A stretch of DNA of 64,000 nucleotides from Oncomelania hupensis (GCA_036898135.1 CM072525.1:58087049-58151048); one strand, 5' to 3'; numbered from the stretch's first letter, positions 33,501-44,074 are shown. Program-made: numbers and translations. The notes: a model not told the origin generated them from the sequence alone.

Positions 33501-34048
33501 GCTTTCAAAACGTCGTAGTCTTTGGCGTCATTATTCGACAGTCTACTGTAGACATCGAGCGCCTTCCCCGTCAGTAGTGCGCTGAGTATGATCGCCCAGT
33601 CTTGACGTTGCCATTTAGCGCTTTCGGCGAACCTTTCAAACCTCGCCAGATAGCTGTCGATCTGGTCCTTTTCGTCGACGAATGCTGGCAATTTTGGAGC
33701 CTTGAAGTCACTGATAACGTGTGGCGCGCGCTGCTGTTGTTGGATGCGCGCCATTTCTAACTGGAATTGACGCTCAGCCTCTAATCGTCTCTCTGCCATC
33801 TCGTCACGTCGACGCTTTTCTTCTCTTTCTTCTTGCCTTCGCTGTTCCTCTAATTCTCTTTCTTCACGGCGACGCTGCTCTTCTAATTCTCGTTCTTCAC
33901 GGCGACGCTGCTCTTCTAATTCTCGTTCTTCGCGCCGTCGCTGTTCTTCTCTTTCTTCTCGCAATATTCTCTCCTGGAATTTGACGTACTCCGTCAGCTG
34001 TTTGCCTTTTAGATTTAGTTCAACCCCTTTCTGCCAGAAGTCAGCCAT
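30518..34048 (-). CDS. Ty3/gypsy gag-pol polyprotein; integrase before RT, RT core missing
   Basis: One open frame of 1176 residues. Residues ~25-105 are a Glu/Arg-rich coiled coil made of repeated EEQRRREEREL units. The Gag region is ~110-290. A CCHC zinc knuckle (CFTCNATDHRAANC) is near 328 and an aspartic protease (DSGCSG) near 445. The integrase has an HHCC zinc region (~670-710: H..., CRSCDICQK) and a DDE core (Asp in VALDLIGE ~740, Asp in LTDLGTQF ~800, Glu in NGLVEKFN ~838). After the integrase comes the RT lead-in (EFPHSFSDVPDSTTLVEHEV), joined in frame to the end of an RT (TWKEHLQTLRELFHRP). The fingers/palm with the catalytic Asp residues and the whole RNase H are absent. Integrase upstream of RT is unusual for this group and matches Gmr1-like elements. 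It would depend on RT from elsewhere. Confidence 0.85.
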   Translation of the reverse strand: MADFWQKGVELNLKGKQLTEYVKFQERILREEREEQRRREERELEEQRRREERELEEQRRREERELEEQRRQEEREEKRRRDEMAERRLEAERQFQLEMARIQQQQRAPHVISDFKAPKLPAFVDEKDQIDSYLARFERFAESAKWQRQDWAIILSALLTGKALDVYSRLSNNDAKDYDVLKAALLQCYNFTEKGYRQRFRECRPLSDETPKQFVERLSSYLHKWVELSGKGKTYESLHELIVREQLLNACPKDLAIHLEIQKLQTLKDVAEAAERYLIAHEKTLGPPSATKHFQKTASHGNQIQGSQTSQRHTDSTPFPREGHSRGCFTCNATDHRAANCPQNKSSGQRGSTDNAAVGNRQRRFSNQRQNSRSDHQVCGGSVILPSETKRTATPADVQECMTDGQLLLANGKSIPVVASAAVTVQNMPVSKGRVGNHEVTVLRDSGCSGVIVREDLIAKEQFTGDSKWTLMADSKCVKAPVAKIHVNTPFYIGEVEAVCLKKPLYDLMIGNIDGARRPDDPDPEWSPASTQRVEVVEEDPLPFPDGDLTELLRDNVVTPAQPCRPEIVSAVTTRAQAKRDKVSTPLKVADNSKAAIVDRDKLIQLQEADSTLNKYRNRQDHVTKGSGTVYFEVKAKILYRIFQHPRVNGGKPLRQVLVPLPLRRQVMEVAHDSIMGSHLGIKKTSDRIQAVFYWPGLHADVSRFCRSCDICQKTIPRGRVPKVPMQRMPLIDRPFKRVALDLIGEIRPPSEEGHRWVLTLVDYATRYPEAVPLKKIDTETVAEALVDMFSRLGVPEEILTDLGTQFVSDCMKEVNRLLSIRHLTTTPYHPMCNGLVEKFNATLKSTLKKLCSEQPRQWHRYINALLFAYREVPQESTGFSPFELLYGRTIRGPMHILKELWTKEVDTPEVKNSYQYVFELREKLEQTLEIARENLKKSQDCGKHYYDRRAVSRKFKPGNKVLMLLPTDHNKLLMQWKGPYEVETVVGINDYKVKVGQHSKIYHANLLKLYVERPSETVHAATAAVTDNSFDSEELLGLGDFHSKEGIDDVKLGPSLTEGQKMELKDLMGEFPHSFSDVPDSTTLVEHEVHTQTWKEHLQTLRELFHRPAEANLTVRPSECILGADNVDCVGHPTGEEDNGGCTDSRKAHVIIVFDPGPMTTATDEGVDSLRTKEH

Positions 34049-34559
34049 CTTGATGCTTCTGGAAAGTTCTTTTCTGGAAAGTTCTTTTTCTAGAAAGTTC
34101 TTGACTGTAGAGTTCTTTTTTTCTGGAAAGTTCTTGACTGTGCTGTACCTTTCTAGACTGTTCTAGAACAGCACGCTTTCTGCAGTAGCGCTGATGCTTG
34201 TCACTAGTCGCCTTCGCTGACGCAGGCCCCGCTGTCCTCGTCGTATGCGACGCTGCACCACGCTGGTGTTGATGTATACGCTCCTGTGCTGAAGTAGACT
34301 CGACGTCCGTACGTCGCTCTCTCTAATACTGGCGATGTAGCTCCGAGACTGTCCCTCGACGTAGTCCTGCGGCAGCTACGTAGTCCCGCTCTGTTGTTCG
34401 CTCACGAAGCAACTCTTCGGCGACTACACGCCCTTGCAGTCAACCCGAACCTATCGGTGATGTAGTCCCAGTGTGTTGGCCCCTCTCGACGCAACTCGTT
34501 GGCGGCTACCCTCGATGACTGCCTCTCGTAACGTTGACTCGCTTGTTGTAGCAGTTGAA

Positions 34560-34598
34560 CCCTTGGCTATGGCGTGAATCGCGGCTTGACCCCCAAAA
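34560..34598 (-). other. Candidate primer-binding site and leader of the gypsy element
   Basis: Just inside the 5' LTR the minus strand reads TTTTGGGGGTCAAGCCGCGA. The TGG followed by a tRNA-3'-end-like complement fits a primer-binding site. The tRNA was not identified. The 34049-34560 leader is untranslated and contains repeated GGAAAGTTCTT motifs. Confidence 0.45.
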
Positions 34599-35234
34599 TG
34601 TTACACTCAGTTTGATGTTGGTGTTTTCTATCAGTATCTGATTCAGCCCCGATGCTTGAATTCCTGATAGTTGTGTAACTCAGATTCGTTTATTCACACA
34701 GCCCGTCCAAACAGCATACAAGTCACAAAGTCGGCGTATGAAGTTTTCCACTTTTATTCAGCACACATCAACAACTGCATACAATTCTCAATTCAACTCA
34801 ACAACTTTCACAGCAACTTTCCAAATCACTATCAACAACTTTACTCTCTCAACACCGACTCGGCACACGATTAAATAACCTCTCTCTTTTCCGGAAAGAT
34901 TTCGTACATGGTAGAAAATGACGTACTGCCACCAATCGAATAAAAGATCGTCATCACTGACTTACGTCAATACATATTTTTATATCTTCCAGAACGACCT
35001 CTTGCTTCGACATGTATCGGGAAGTTTCTATCAAGAGTAAACACGCATATCCAGAAGATTCTCAAATAATATCGACTAACGCAAATTATCAACGTTATAC
35101 AAAGCCTCTCCTAACAACAATGCAAACTCAAATCAAAGGTAAATAAACTCCATTATTGAATACTTTGCAAAACGAAACGATTAGATCTATCGTACACGCT
35201 TCAGCCATACTATCATTCGCGTTTCAACGTAACA
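34599..35234 (-). repeat. 5' LTR of the Ty3/gypsy element
   Basis: 636 bp, the same length as the other LTR and without visible differences. It is followed by the duplication CTTGG at 35235-35239. Identical LTRs indicate a recent insertion. Confidence 0.95.
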
Positions 35235-35353
35235 CTTGGTTTCCTTCCTGGTCCATTACCTCCCTCATACCATGGAGCAGACAATTTTGCTCTGCGATGC
35301 CTGCAACGGTTTAGGTGTCTGTAATGCCTTTTGATAGTTATTTTTACTATTAC

Positions 35354-35407
35354 TTGTTGTTGCATCAATTTTTATTCATCAGATTAACATAAGTTGTACT
35401 GATAAGT
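35354..35407 (-). mobile_element. Second ultrashort repeat family, copy without clear duplication
   Basis: Reads, on the minus strand, CAGTACAACTTATGTTAATC then TGATGAATAAAAATTGATGC and a CAACAACAA tail. It matches the inserts at 49799-49844 and 50150-50214. Confidence 0.6.
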
Positions 35408-36954
35408 AGATCAAGTAGATCTAGTTCAGACAGAAATGATGTCGATCAAAACCACACACACAGAGTATCATGCTAAACAAAAACCTTGCGTTAACCTTTC
35501 AAACCTTGAATTTATTTTATTTTTGTGTTCAAACTTATAAAATCAATTTTTTTTGTCATATAATAAAAAACAAAATAAAAGTCAGCAAATATAACAATTG
35601 TTTTACACTAAACAAAAATATTATTACTTCCAGAAGGCGAAAAAAATTTATTCTATCTTCAATGGAATTTCAGTCGTCTTTCACATTTAAGAATTATAAG
35701 AAGAGAGAATAAATTCTAATTTATAAACTTCTAACATTTTATAACCAACTATTTCTTCAACAAAATAAGTTCAACCACTCTAACTTTCAAACACTATTTA
35801 CAAATGTAGAATTCTGTAAATTGAAATAATAGAATAAAAGTTACTTTCGTTTTTATACTTCTTAGAAAGTCCGATCCGAATTCTTTTTTAAATAGTACTT
35901 TCACTTTATTTCAACGTGAGCTAAGGCCGGTCTTATCTTAAATAATTTCTGCTTCGGTTTACAATCTATCCAAAAATGAGATAACTTCTATAGTTTTTAA
36001 ATGAAAATAAGTTCACGGGCGCTAAGGGTTATCAAAGCGATTTGAGACACACCAATACTGTTCGCTCGTTTCATAAATAAGCATCCCTTGACATGTTAAC
36101 ATATAAGCCTAAGTTGTGAGCATGAGGCGACAGTGAACTGTATATGCAGACGCCCAAAGGTGGGGCAGGTGGGTCGTCTCGTCAAAGACTATGAGGAGGT
36201 GTGGCGATGGACCGGATGTCGCGTTGAGAAGGCGAACGCCAGCGCCTCCTGGTAGTAGAGAAATATGACAAGCTGGAGTAGAGCAACAGGCGGTCAAGCG
36301 GCACGGCACTGTCGATTCGAGGCCAGTGTCCGGTCCATGGAGCCCACAGATGAGAAAATGGAGCTTGAAATATGACGTGGAGTGTCCTCTCGGGATTTCC
36401 ACCAGTCTCAACTCAGCAGCATCAGTTGACTAAGGCCGCCAAACTCACGGCAATCCCCCTTAAAAGCCAGGCCATGGCTGCCCCCTGAAGACAACGCTAT
36501 TAGGGGCGGAATTCATAAGCGTAACACATGTTGCCGGGCCTTGGGGCTTTTGAACTCAAATGCTGCATGTTGATCTCATTAAAGGTGTTGATATTATAGT
36601 AAAATCGTGAACATTACATCGTCATGAAAAAGCGCCTTGTTATAGGGAAATTACACCGCTACACACGTTTATTAATTGGAACCTGGTAGTAATAAACATG
36701 ACGCCACTACCTCCGACCCAATGCCTAAGCCGTACATCGTAAGCCAAATGGCACTAAACTCAAAACACCGGTCAGTGAAAAATCTCATAACCCAATGCAT
36801 AAGCCGTAAAACGTTAGCCAAATGGAGCCACTACTTTAAGATAGTCGGGTACGTTGAAATCAAAAGGGATTAAAGCAAATCCTGAGAATACATAAAATGA
36901 ACCCACCAAAAAAAGTATGTAACTACGTACTACATTTCACGTTGAAGCATAATT
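35408..36954. other. Unassigned; possible RTE 5' region
   Basis: 35410-36050 is very AT-rich. 36100-36560 is GC-richer and lies upstream of an RTE endonuclease copy, so it may include that element's 5' UTR, though no other copy here confirms it. 36690-36850 has a short repeated CCCAATGCxTAAGCCGTA motif. Confidence 0.35.
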
Positions 36955-38420
36955 TCTGAATTGAAGGGTGGAAACCTTGAGATTGCCGCCCAGTCTCCAG
37001 ACGACTCGTTACCATCCGTCTGAGAGTAGCCCCTTTCAACATCACCATCACCCACGTCTATGCCCCAACTATGACTATCATGACAGCGAGGTCGAGGATT
37101 TTTATGAACACCTGCAAGCTATCCTTGACCACGTGACGAAGAAGGACATAATCACAGTGCAAGGCGATTGGAATGCCAAGGTTGGCCAAGATGCGTACCA
37201 CAACTGGGGAGACACATGTGGACCCCACTGCAACAACGAGACAAATGACAGGGGTCTTGGAGTTTGCCAGATACAACAATCTGCAACTGGCAAACAGGCT
37301 TGATCTCCACAAAAAATCCAGACGATGGACCTGGCACAGTCCCAGCGGGGAACATCACAACCAGGCTGACTACATCATGGTCAAGAAAGGCTTGCGATCA
37401 AGCGTCAAAATTGGCAGGAAACACTCTTTCCCAGGAATAGACATCGGGTCTCCACGGTCTCGTGATCATGTCTTTCGGGTCTACTTGAAGAGAGTAAACA
37501 CAGCAAAGTGCACCCGGGTGAAGTTCGACCTGGACAAACTGCAAGACCCGGAGGTGGCAGAAATATTCCAAGTTACAATTGGAGGGAAATGTGCACCACT
37601 GCACTGTAAGACTGCTGCGCTCCGTTGTCATCTCCATCTTCCTATATGCTTGCGAAGCATGGACCCTCACAGCAGATCTCCAACGAAGAATACAAAGCAT
37701 GGAGATGAGGTGCTACAGAAGACTTCTATACCCAACACATCACCAACGACGAAGTCTGACAGTGAAGAAACGGAAACTCCGATGGTATGGCCACGTCACC
37801 AGATCATCAGGCCTTGCAAGACTATTCTGCAAGGCACAGTGCAAGGAGGTAGAAGAAGAGGGAGACCGAAAAAGAGGTGGGAGGACAACATTCGAGAATG
37901 GACTGGTTTGACACTGAGCGAAGCCATCAGGGCTGCTGAGGACAGAGAAAGATGGAGTATGCTGGTTAAACGATCATCTGTGGTGCCCCTACGACCTCCG
38001 GGTTACGAGACAGGATAGGATAGGATAGGTGCACCACTGCTCATTTTGGTAGATGGTGAAGTAGATATCAACACCACGACCACCACCTTCAACGCAGCTG
38101 TGACAGATGCCGCCGCTGAGATCCTTGGCAAGCACCGCCTAAAGATGAAACCGTGGATTCTACCTGAACTTTTGGACCTGTGATAAACGAAGAGAGATGA
38201 AAAAGGAAAAGAACATCTCACAGGGAGCTAATGCCTACCGAAAAATCAACAATGACATCCAAAAAAAAGCATGCGCACAACCAGACTGTGAAACGGCTGG
38301 CAAGTGTTAAATAGCCCAAGGTCTCCATGATCCAAGGCAAGCCTTACAGAAGAAGAAGAAGAAGTCTTGGATAGATAGAGTACTGCTCTGACGGAGACCT
38401 ATCAGTTCTAGCATGTCCCC
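36955..38420 (+). mobile_element. RTE-type LINE copy with a second RTE copy nested inside
   Basis: The host copy carries the endonuclease with frameshifts: HVYAPTM, GDWNAKVGQDAYHNWGDTCG, RRWTWHSPSGEHHNQADYIM, and FDLDKLQDPEVAEIFQ. At 37603 it is interrupted, and it resumes at 38041 with the linker preceding RT (LVDGEVDINTTTTTFNAAV, AAAEILGKHRLKMKPWILPE). It decays near 38420 without reaching the RT. Confidence 0.8.
37603..38028 (+). mobile_element. RTE-type LINE copy nested in an older RTE copy
   Basis: A 426-bp C-terminal RTE fragment with GGATA tail, flanked by the exact 12-bp duplication GTGCACCACTGC (37591-37602, 38029-38040). Compared with 27033-27518 it has internal deletions around 37727 and 37760. 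Confidence 0.9.
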
Positions 38421-39299
38421 TTCTCTGTTATGTTTAAACTAACTGTATGCAATAACTTGATATATACTTTTCAGATGCCTTAAAGCACATAACCGTTAGA
38501 CGCAGCATTAAATTCTCTATTATAATTTACAAACTTTATTTGTGGTTTATGTAGCAGTTTTGAATGAGAACGCGATGTTTAGAATAGCACGATGCATATC
38601 ATGTTGATAAAGACACAGGGCTGTTGTGGGCTAAGCCGCACCAGATATTGGCTCTTCCCGCGCGCCTACAACACATGATAAGAAATTGTGAATGATGCTA
38701 TAGCAAAGATTCTCCACTGTAACCTTAAGTGTGATATTTTCCGTAGTTCATTCTCGAATAGTATATACTTAAATTAAATATTAGTTTTATAGGGACATAC
38801 ACATCGGAAGAGAAACAGGGAAAAGCTGTCAGAAGGGTCTAGCTGTAATTGTTGTTGATGTGTTAGGTGTTTTCTTATTTAGTTCGTCATAGTCGGAACC
38901 CATAATAGTAACCATGCCATATTGTATATCGTTGGAAAGAGGAGATGTTGTTCTTTGTTTGTCATTACTATTATTATCTATATTTGTATTAAATTAAAGA
39001 GTTATTATGAGTTTAGAGTCGTTACACTCTTAAGAGCAGCAGCCAACTCCCTCTTAAATTGCGTATTATTTTTATTTCGTAGCAGATAGGTCCGACATTA
39101 GTATATCAGTAGAAAGGTCGTATCTCCGCGGTAACGCCGATATACAATTTGTATATTATTCGTTAGCGTTTCACTCACTATACGGACAATAAAGATGAGC
39201 AACTAACACAAATTAGCGAGAGAGGCAAACATTTTGGAGCGCTCGCGACACCGTATTCGCTGTGGAGAGCGGGGCCCTAATAAAAGCACGACCGTGCAA
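38421..39299. other. Unassigned
   Basis: No gene or known repeat recognised. Confidence 0.4.
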
Positions 39300-39312
39300 A
39301 TATTTCGGGGCA

Positions 39313-39383
39313 AAAAGTCTCCTCTCTGAAAATCCTTATCGGGAAGAGAGGGGACTATAAACTGATTAAATAATAATAATAAT
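39313..39383 (+). mobile_element. Hairpin segment inserted at the stacked target
   Basis: 71 bp containing a 12-bp-stem hairpin (AGTCTCCTCTCT ... AGAGAGGGGACT) and a TAATAATAAT tail, flanked by ATATTTCGGGG copies (39300-39310, 39386-39396). It shares the GTC-CC...GGGGAC stem logic of the ultrashort retroposons but differs in the loop. Confidence 0.65.
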
Positions 39384-39396
39384 AAATATTTCGGGG

Positions 39397-39596
39397 AGAG
39401 GGGCCGGGTAGCTCAGTTGGTAAGAGCGTCTTGCTAGTAACCGAAAGGTCGCTGGTTCGAATCCCGGATTGGTCAACGTGTGATCATATTATTTTCCCCT
39501 TTACCAACAACTGGCCCGCTGGTGTCAGTATAAATCGGTCCAGTAGTCACCTATATGCGAAAGTGTCGTTTGACTATAATCTACATACAAACAAAC
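39397..39596 (+). mobile_element. tRNA-derived SINE
   Basis: The tRNA-like head at 39401-39474 has A box TAGCTCAGTTGGTAAGAGC and B box GGTTCGAATCC. The body ends TAATCTACATACAAACAAAC, similar to the GTTAATCTACCAAACGAAAC end of the ultrashort retroposon at 23467-23523. It is flanked by ATATTTCGGGG copies (39386-39396, 39598-39608). Confidence 0.8.
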
Positions 39597-39611
39597 AATA
39601 TTTCGGGGCAG

Positions 39612-39659
39612 TGTGTCCCCTATATGCTTTTTGTGTCCGGGGATGTTAATTGACCTAAC
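39612..39659 (+). mobile_element. Ultrashort hairpin retroposon, copy 5
   Basis: 48 bp with GTCCCCTATATGC, then TGTCCGGGGATGTTAATTGA, flanked by AATATTTCGGGGCAG and AACATTTCGGGGCAG (39597-39611, 39660-39674). Confidence 0.8.
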
Positions 39660-39674
39660 AACATTTCGGGGCAG

Positions 39675-39916
39675 AACACACGTGACACAGCACAGGACAT
39701 AACGCAGCACAGAAGAGCTGTTATTTCCTCGAGCACTGCCTTTGCTCTCTTAGTATGATGTACTTTGAATAAAACTTTTCAACGGTCATCAACGGACTGG
39801 CGTTGGGGAGAGAGAGAGAGAGAGAGAATGTGTGAGTGAGAATTCTTCACCATAGCCTCCATCACATCTACTTCTCTCCAAAAACCACAACATCCAACAC
39901 CACTACAAGTGCAATC
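39675..39916. other. Unassigned, short GA repeat
   Basis: GA repeat at about 39808-39827; no gene. Confidence 0.4.
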
Positions 39917-41376
39917 GCTGAAGAAGGGGAAGGGCGGGAGTGGACAACATACCCGCAGATTTGCTTCAAGAAGGAGGAGAATCGATGATTGACGCACTCA
40001 CCATGATCTGTTACAAGATTTGACAGAGTGGGGAGTGGCCTACACCATGGACCCAGTCGGTTGTCATCACTTTTCCCAAAAAAGGTAACCTTCAGTAGTG
40101 TGAAAATTACCTCACCATCAGCCATCCCAGCAATGTTCTCCTGAAAATAATACTCAACAGGTTGAAACCCCAAGCTGAACAAATCATAGCTGAAGAACAA
40201 GCAGGATTCAGGGCACGGCGAAGTACTACTGAACAGACTGTCAACCTCAGAATAATCTACAAGAAATACCTACAGCATCAATAATATCTATATCACGTGT
40301 TTGACCGAGTCTGGCATGCAGCTCTGTGGGCAACCATGATAGCGTATATCAGCCCTAACATTATTGCAGTCATCAAAAGCCTGTGTGACAATGCTACCAG
40401 TGCAGTCCTCCACAACAGCGCCATTGGGAACTGGTTCAGAACAACAATCGGTGTGCGTCAAGGATGCCTACTCTCTCCAACTTTTTCCTAGATCGCATCA
40501 TGTCAGATGCCCTTGCATATCACGAAGGCACAGTCAACAAAGGGGTTAGAACAATATCCAACCTCCGTTTTTCGGATGACATTGATGGATTAGCTGGACA
40601 GGAACAAGAACTTTAACAGCTGGTACAGAGGCTTCACACCACCTCCTGAACACATGGTATGGAAATAAGTGCAGAGAAGACCAACATGATGACCAACAAC
40701 ACCAAAGGCATCAACATGGAGCAAGGTCCAAGGCCAAGTACTCAACACAGTGCATAGCTTCAAATATTTAGGAGCCATTGTATCAGACAATGGGTCCCGA
40801 CAGGAAATCCTCTCCAGGATCGCACAATCAACTGCTGCCCTGATAAGGTTGAAGATCAAAGACCACATGGAAAGAAAGGCCCATCAGTCTACATTCCAAG
40901 GTAAGGCAGCTGCGCTCCTTTGTCATCATCTTCTATACGCTTGCGAAACATGGACCCTCACAGCAGATCTACAACGAAGAATACAGAGCATGGAAATGGT
41001 GCTACAGAAGACTTCTGGGCATTTCCTATACCCAGCATATCACCAATGATGAAGTCCGACAGACCATCACACAAGGCATTGGACAACATGATGACCTGCT
41101 CACAGTGGTGAAGAAACGGAAAATCCGATGATGTGGCCACGTCACCTGAGCATCAGGCCTTGCAAAGACCATCCTACAAGGCACGGTGCAAGGAGGCAGC
41201 AGAAGAGGGAGACAGAAAAAGAGGTGGGAGGACAACATTCGAGAAGGGACTGGTTTGACACTGAGCGAAGCCATGAAGGTTGTTGAGGACAGAGAAAGAT
41301 GGAGTACGCTGGTTAAACGATCATCCATGGTGCCCCAACGACCTTTGAGTTACGGGATAGGATAGGATAGGATACG
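39917..41376 (+). mobile_element. RTE-type LINE copy with most of the RT and GGATA tail
   Basis: Starts within the pre-RT region (SLKKGKGGSGQHTR-like, frameshifted). It shows EEQAGFRARRSTTEQ, FDRVWHAALWATM, GVRQGCLLSP, FSDDIDGLAG, SFKYLGAIVSDNGSRQ, YACETWTLTADLQRRIQSME and the C-terminal tail domain. Multiple frameshifts. It ends in GGATA repeats near 41376. Confidence 0.8.
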
Positions 41377-42166
41377 AAAAAAAATTGTTATCTATCTTAT
41401 CTTATCTGAAAAAAGAAGTCCTGTTTTCCCTTCGAGAGACGCTGCCGCAATGCAGGTCGGATATCCGCGGTGTTTATTGGCCGATGTAATCGATGGTTGG
41501 GAAACAGATTTGTAGGGTACTAGGTTAGTGACAACCGAAAAATGGAAGTGACAGACTCAAAACGTGCGAAATGTATCAACCTGACACTTATATGCACATG
41601 TTATTGTTGATACATTCAGAGGACACGCGTTTCCCTTCTTGCTATTTCTCCTTCGTAAGCGCGCGCTTACCTTGCCTTAGAACTACTGACTTTTCTATTC
41701 TTCATCCATCGTGATAATATTTGGTAATTATATAATATGTTATTCACTTACCTAAATATGAAAAGTATCTAGAACCACATCGAGAATTAGCATACAGAGC
41801 TGGAGAAAACACACGGTATTTTGATATATCGTCGGCGTATATCTGATGCCATCCCTTGCAGGCTGACATTTATTAAGAAACAAACAAACAAAACAAAAAC
41901 AAAAAACAAAAAAGGTTGTTTAGCACAAATAAATTACTTGACCGAGAAAACTAGAGAATGAATAACGAAGCTTAACGTCCTATTGCGTTAGGTTATGGTC
42001 GAATCATCACGTCGCCACCGTAACAACAATGATCAAAAAACATCTCAAAAACACGTGCTGAGAACTAGAGATTTCCCTGCACATCTATTTCTATATTCAT
42101 ATAGGGTCCGAACCCTGATCGTCTAAATGGATCAGTTGCTATTGATGTGAGTTGGAAACATTGTTC
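41377..42166. other. Unassigned
   Basis: No gene recognised; an AAACAAAC-rich patch at 41880-41912. Confidence 0.4.
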
Positions 42167-42171
42167 GTCGT

Positions 42172-42780
42172 TGTTACACTCGATGTTGTTTTTTATCAGT
42201 TGATTCAGCCCGGATGCTTGAAACCTGATAAGTGTAACTCAGATTCGTTTATCCACGCAGCCTGCTCACTCAGCAACAAGGCAGAAGTCGTCGTATGTAG
42301 TTTTCCAACTTTATTCAGCGAACATCAACAACTGCATACAATCGCTTTTTCCACTCTCAACTTTTCACTTTCAATACAACTCTCTCTACTTTCAACTCTA
42401 ACAGTGCGGTACATATAGTCTCTCTATACTCGAGAGAACTTTCGAATGATCGAGCGCGACACAATTTTAACCAATCAGAACAAATTTCGTCATCACTGTC
42501 CCACGTCATACAACCATATTTAGGATGGAAGCGTCTCTAATTACCACTAGAATTATCCACACGCTTCGATCGATAGTAAACAACCAACTTTAGAAAATTC
42601 TCAAATACATGTAATATCGACCAACTAAAATTATCAACGTTATAAAAAGCTTCTTCTAACAACAACGTAAAATCAAATCAAAGGTAAATACATTCTATTA
42701 TTGCATGCTTTGCAAAATAAAACGAACAGGTCTATCGCTCGCGTTCCACTCGCACCACCGCGCGGGTCTCAGACGTAACA
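42172..42780 (-). mobile_element. Solo LTR related to the gypsy element
   Basis: 609 bp with TGTTAC/GTAACA ends and a 5-bp duplication GTCGT (42167-42171, 42781-42785). It shares blocks with the 29.6-kb LTR, for example GATTCAGCCC, CTCAGATTCGTTTAT and CATCAACAACTGCATACAA. No internal region remains, so it is a solo LTR of a related but diverged family. Strand is given by analogy. Confidence 0.85.
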
Positions 42781-42880
42781 GTCGTGCATGCACTTAGATC
42801 TAAATGAAAACATGTCTACAACGGCAACATTCTTATACTAAAGAAAGAAGTTAGCAAACTATTGATTAACATCTTATTCT

Positions 42881-43567
42881 AACCTATCCCGTAACTCAAA
42901 GATCGTTGGCGCACCATAGATGATCGTTTAATCAGCGTACTCCATCTTGCTCTGTTCTCCGCAACCCTCATTCATGGCTTCGTTCAGTGTCAAACCAGTC
43001 CATTCTCGAATGTTCTTTTTTTATCTCTTTTTCGGTCTCCCTCTTCTTCTGCCTCCTTGCACCGTGCCTCGCAGGATGGTTTTTGCAAGGCCTGATGCTC
43101 TGTTGACGTGGCCATACCATCGTAGTTTCAGTTTCTTCACCACTGTGAGCATGTCATCGTGTTGTCCAATGGCTTATGCGATGGTCTGTCGGACTTCGTT
43201 GTTGGCGATGTGCTGGATATAGGAAATGCCCAGAAGTCTTCTGTAGAATCTCATCTCCATGCTTTGTATTCTTCGTTGTAGATCTGCTGTGAGGGTTCAT
43301 ATTTCGCAAGCGTATATGAGGATGGAGATGACATAGAGTGCAGCAGCCTTACCTTGGAATAGACAGATGGTCCTTTCTTTCCAAATGGGTTTCAGCCTTG
43401 TCAGGGCAGCAGTTATTTATGCAATCCTGGACAGGACTTCCTGTCGGGACCCATTTTCTGATACAGTGTCTCCTAAATATTTGAAGCTATGCGCTGTACA
43501 AGTTGTTCAAGTTCTTGTTCCTCTCCAGCCAATCCATCAATGTCATCCGCAAAACGGAGGTTGGAGT
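42881..43567 (-). mobile_element. RTE-type LINE copy with internal deletion
   Basis: The minus strand carries the FADDIDGLAGEEQELEQLVQ box near 43520-43565, a deletion that brings it next to the FKYLG region, then the C-terminal domain to a short tail (CCTATCCCG at 42885). Confidence 0.75.
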
Positions 43568-44074
43568 TTAACATCAACCAGGAACAAATGAGTTTGTTTT
43601 GTTTTTTAAATGAGGCAATTTTTGCATTTTTACAGCATATTTCCAGTGATAGGAAGAATGTCATGGAATACCAAAGGGGGGAAAAAAATCTATTTTGACA
43701 CTGTTGACGCTTTGTTTCTTCAAAAACAAATGCCGTCACATCATCACAGAGCTGAGCGATTTTATTTCAGTACTCTAAGCATCTGTGCACCAACAGTAAT
43801 TCAAAAAAGAAGAATAAGATGATGATTTGTCTCCTACTGGAATGTCCTTTTTTTTTAATTATTCGCTGCTATACCATCAAATTTATTTTGGAGAAGCTTA
43901 AGTAATTTTGTCATTAACATGACGTCATAAGGTATAGGCATTCGTTGATTAATAACTTCGTGATAGATTTAATCCATTGCATTTGTCTGGGTGACGAATT
44001 TAGATCTGAAAGTGAACGACTAATCAAGAACTACGATTTTGGCGTGTCGTAATCACGAGTTTTCGTGTTGACAA
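43568..44074. other. Unassigned
   Basis: AT-rich; no gene recognised. Confidence 0.4.
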
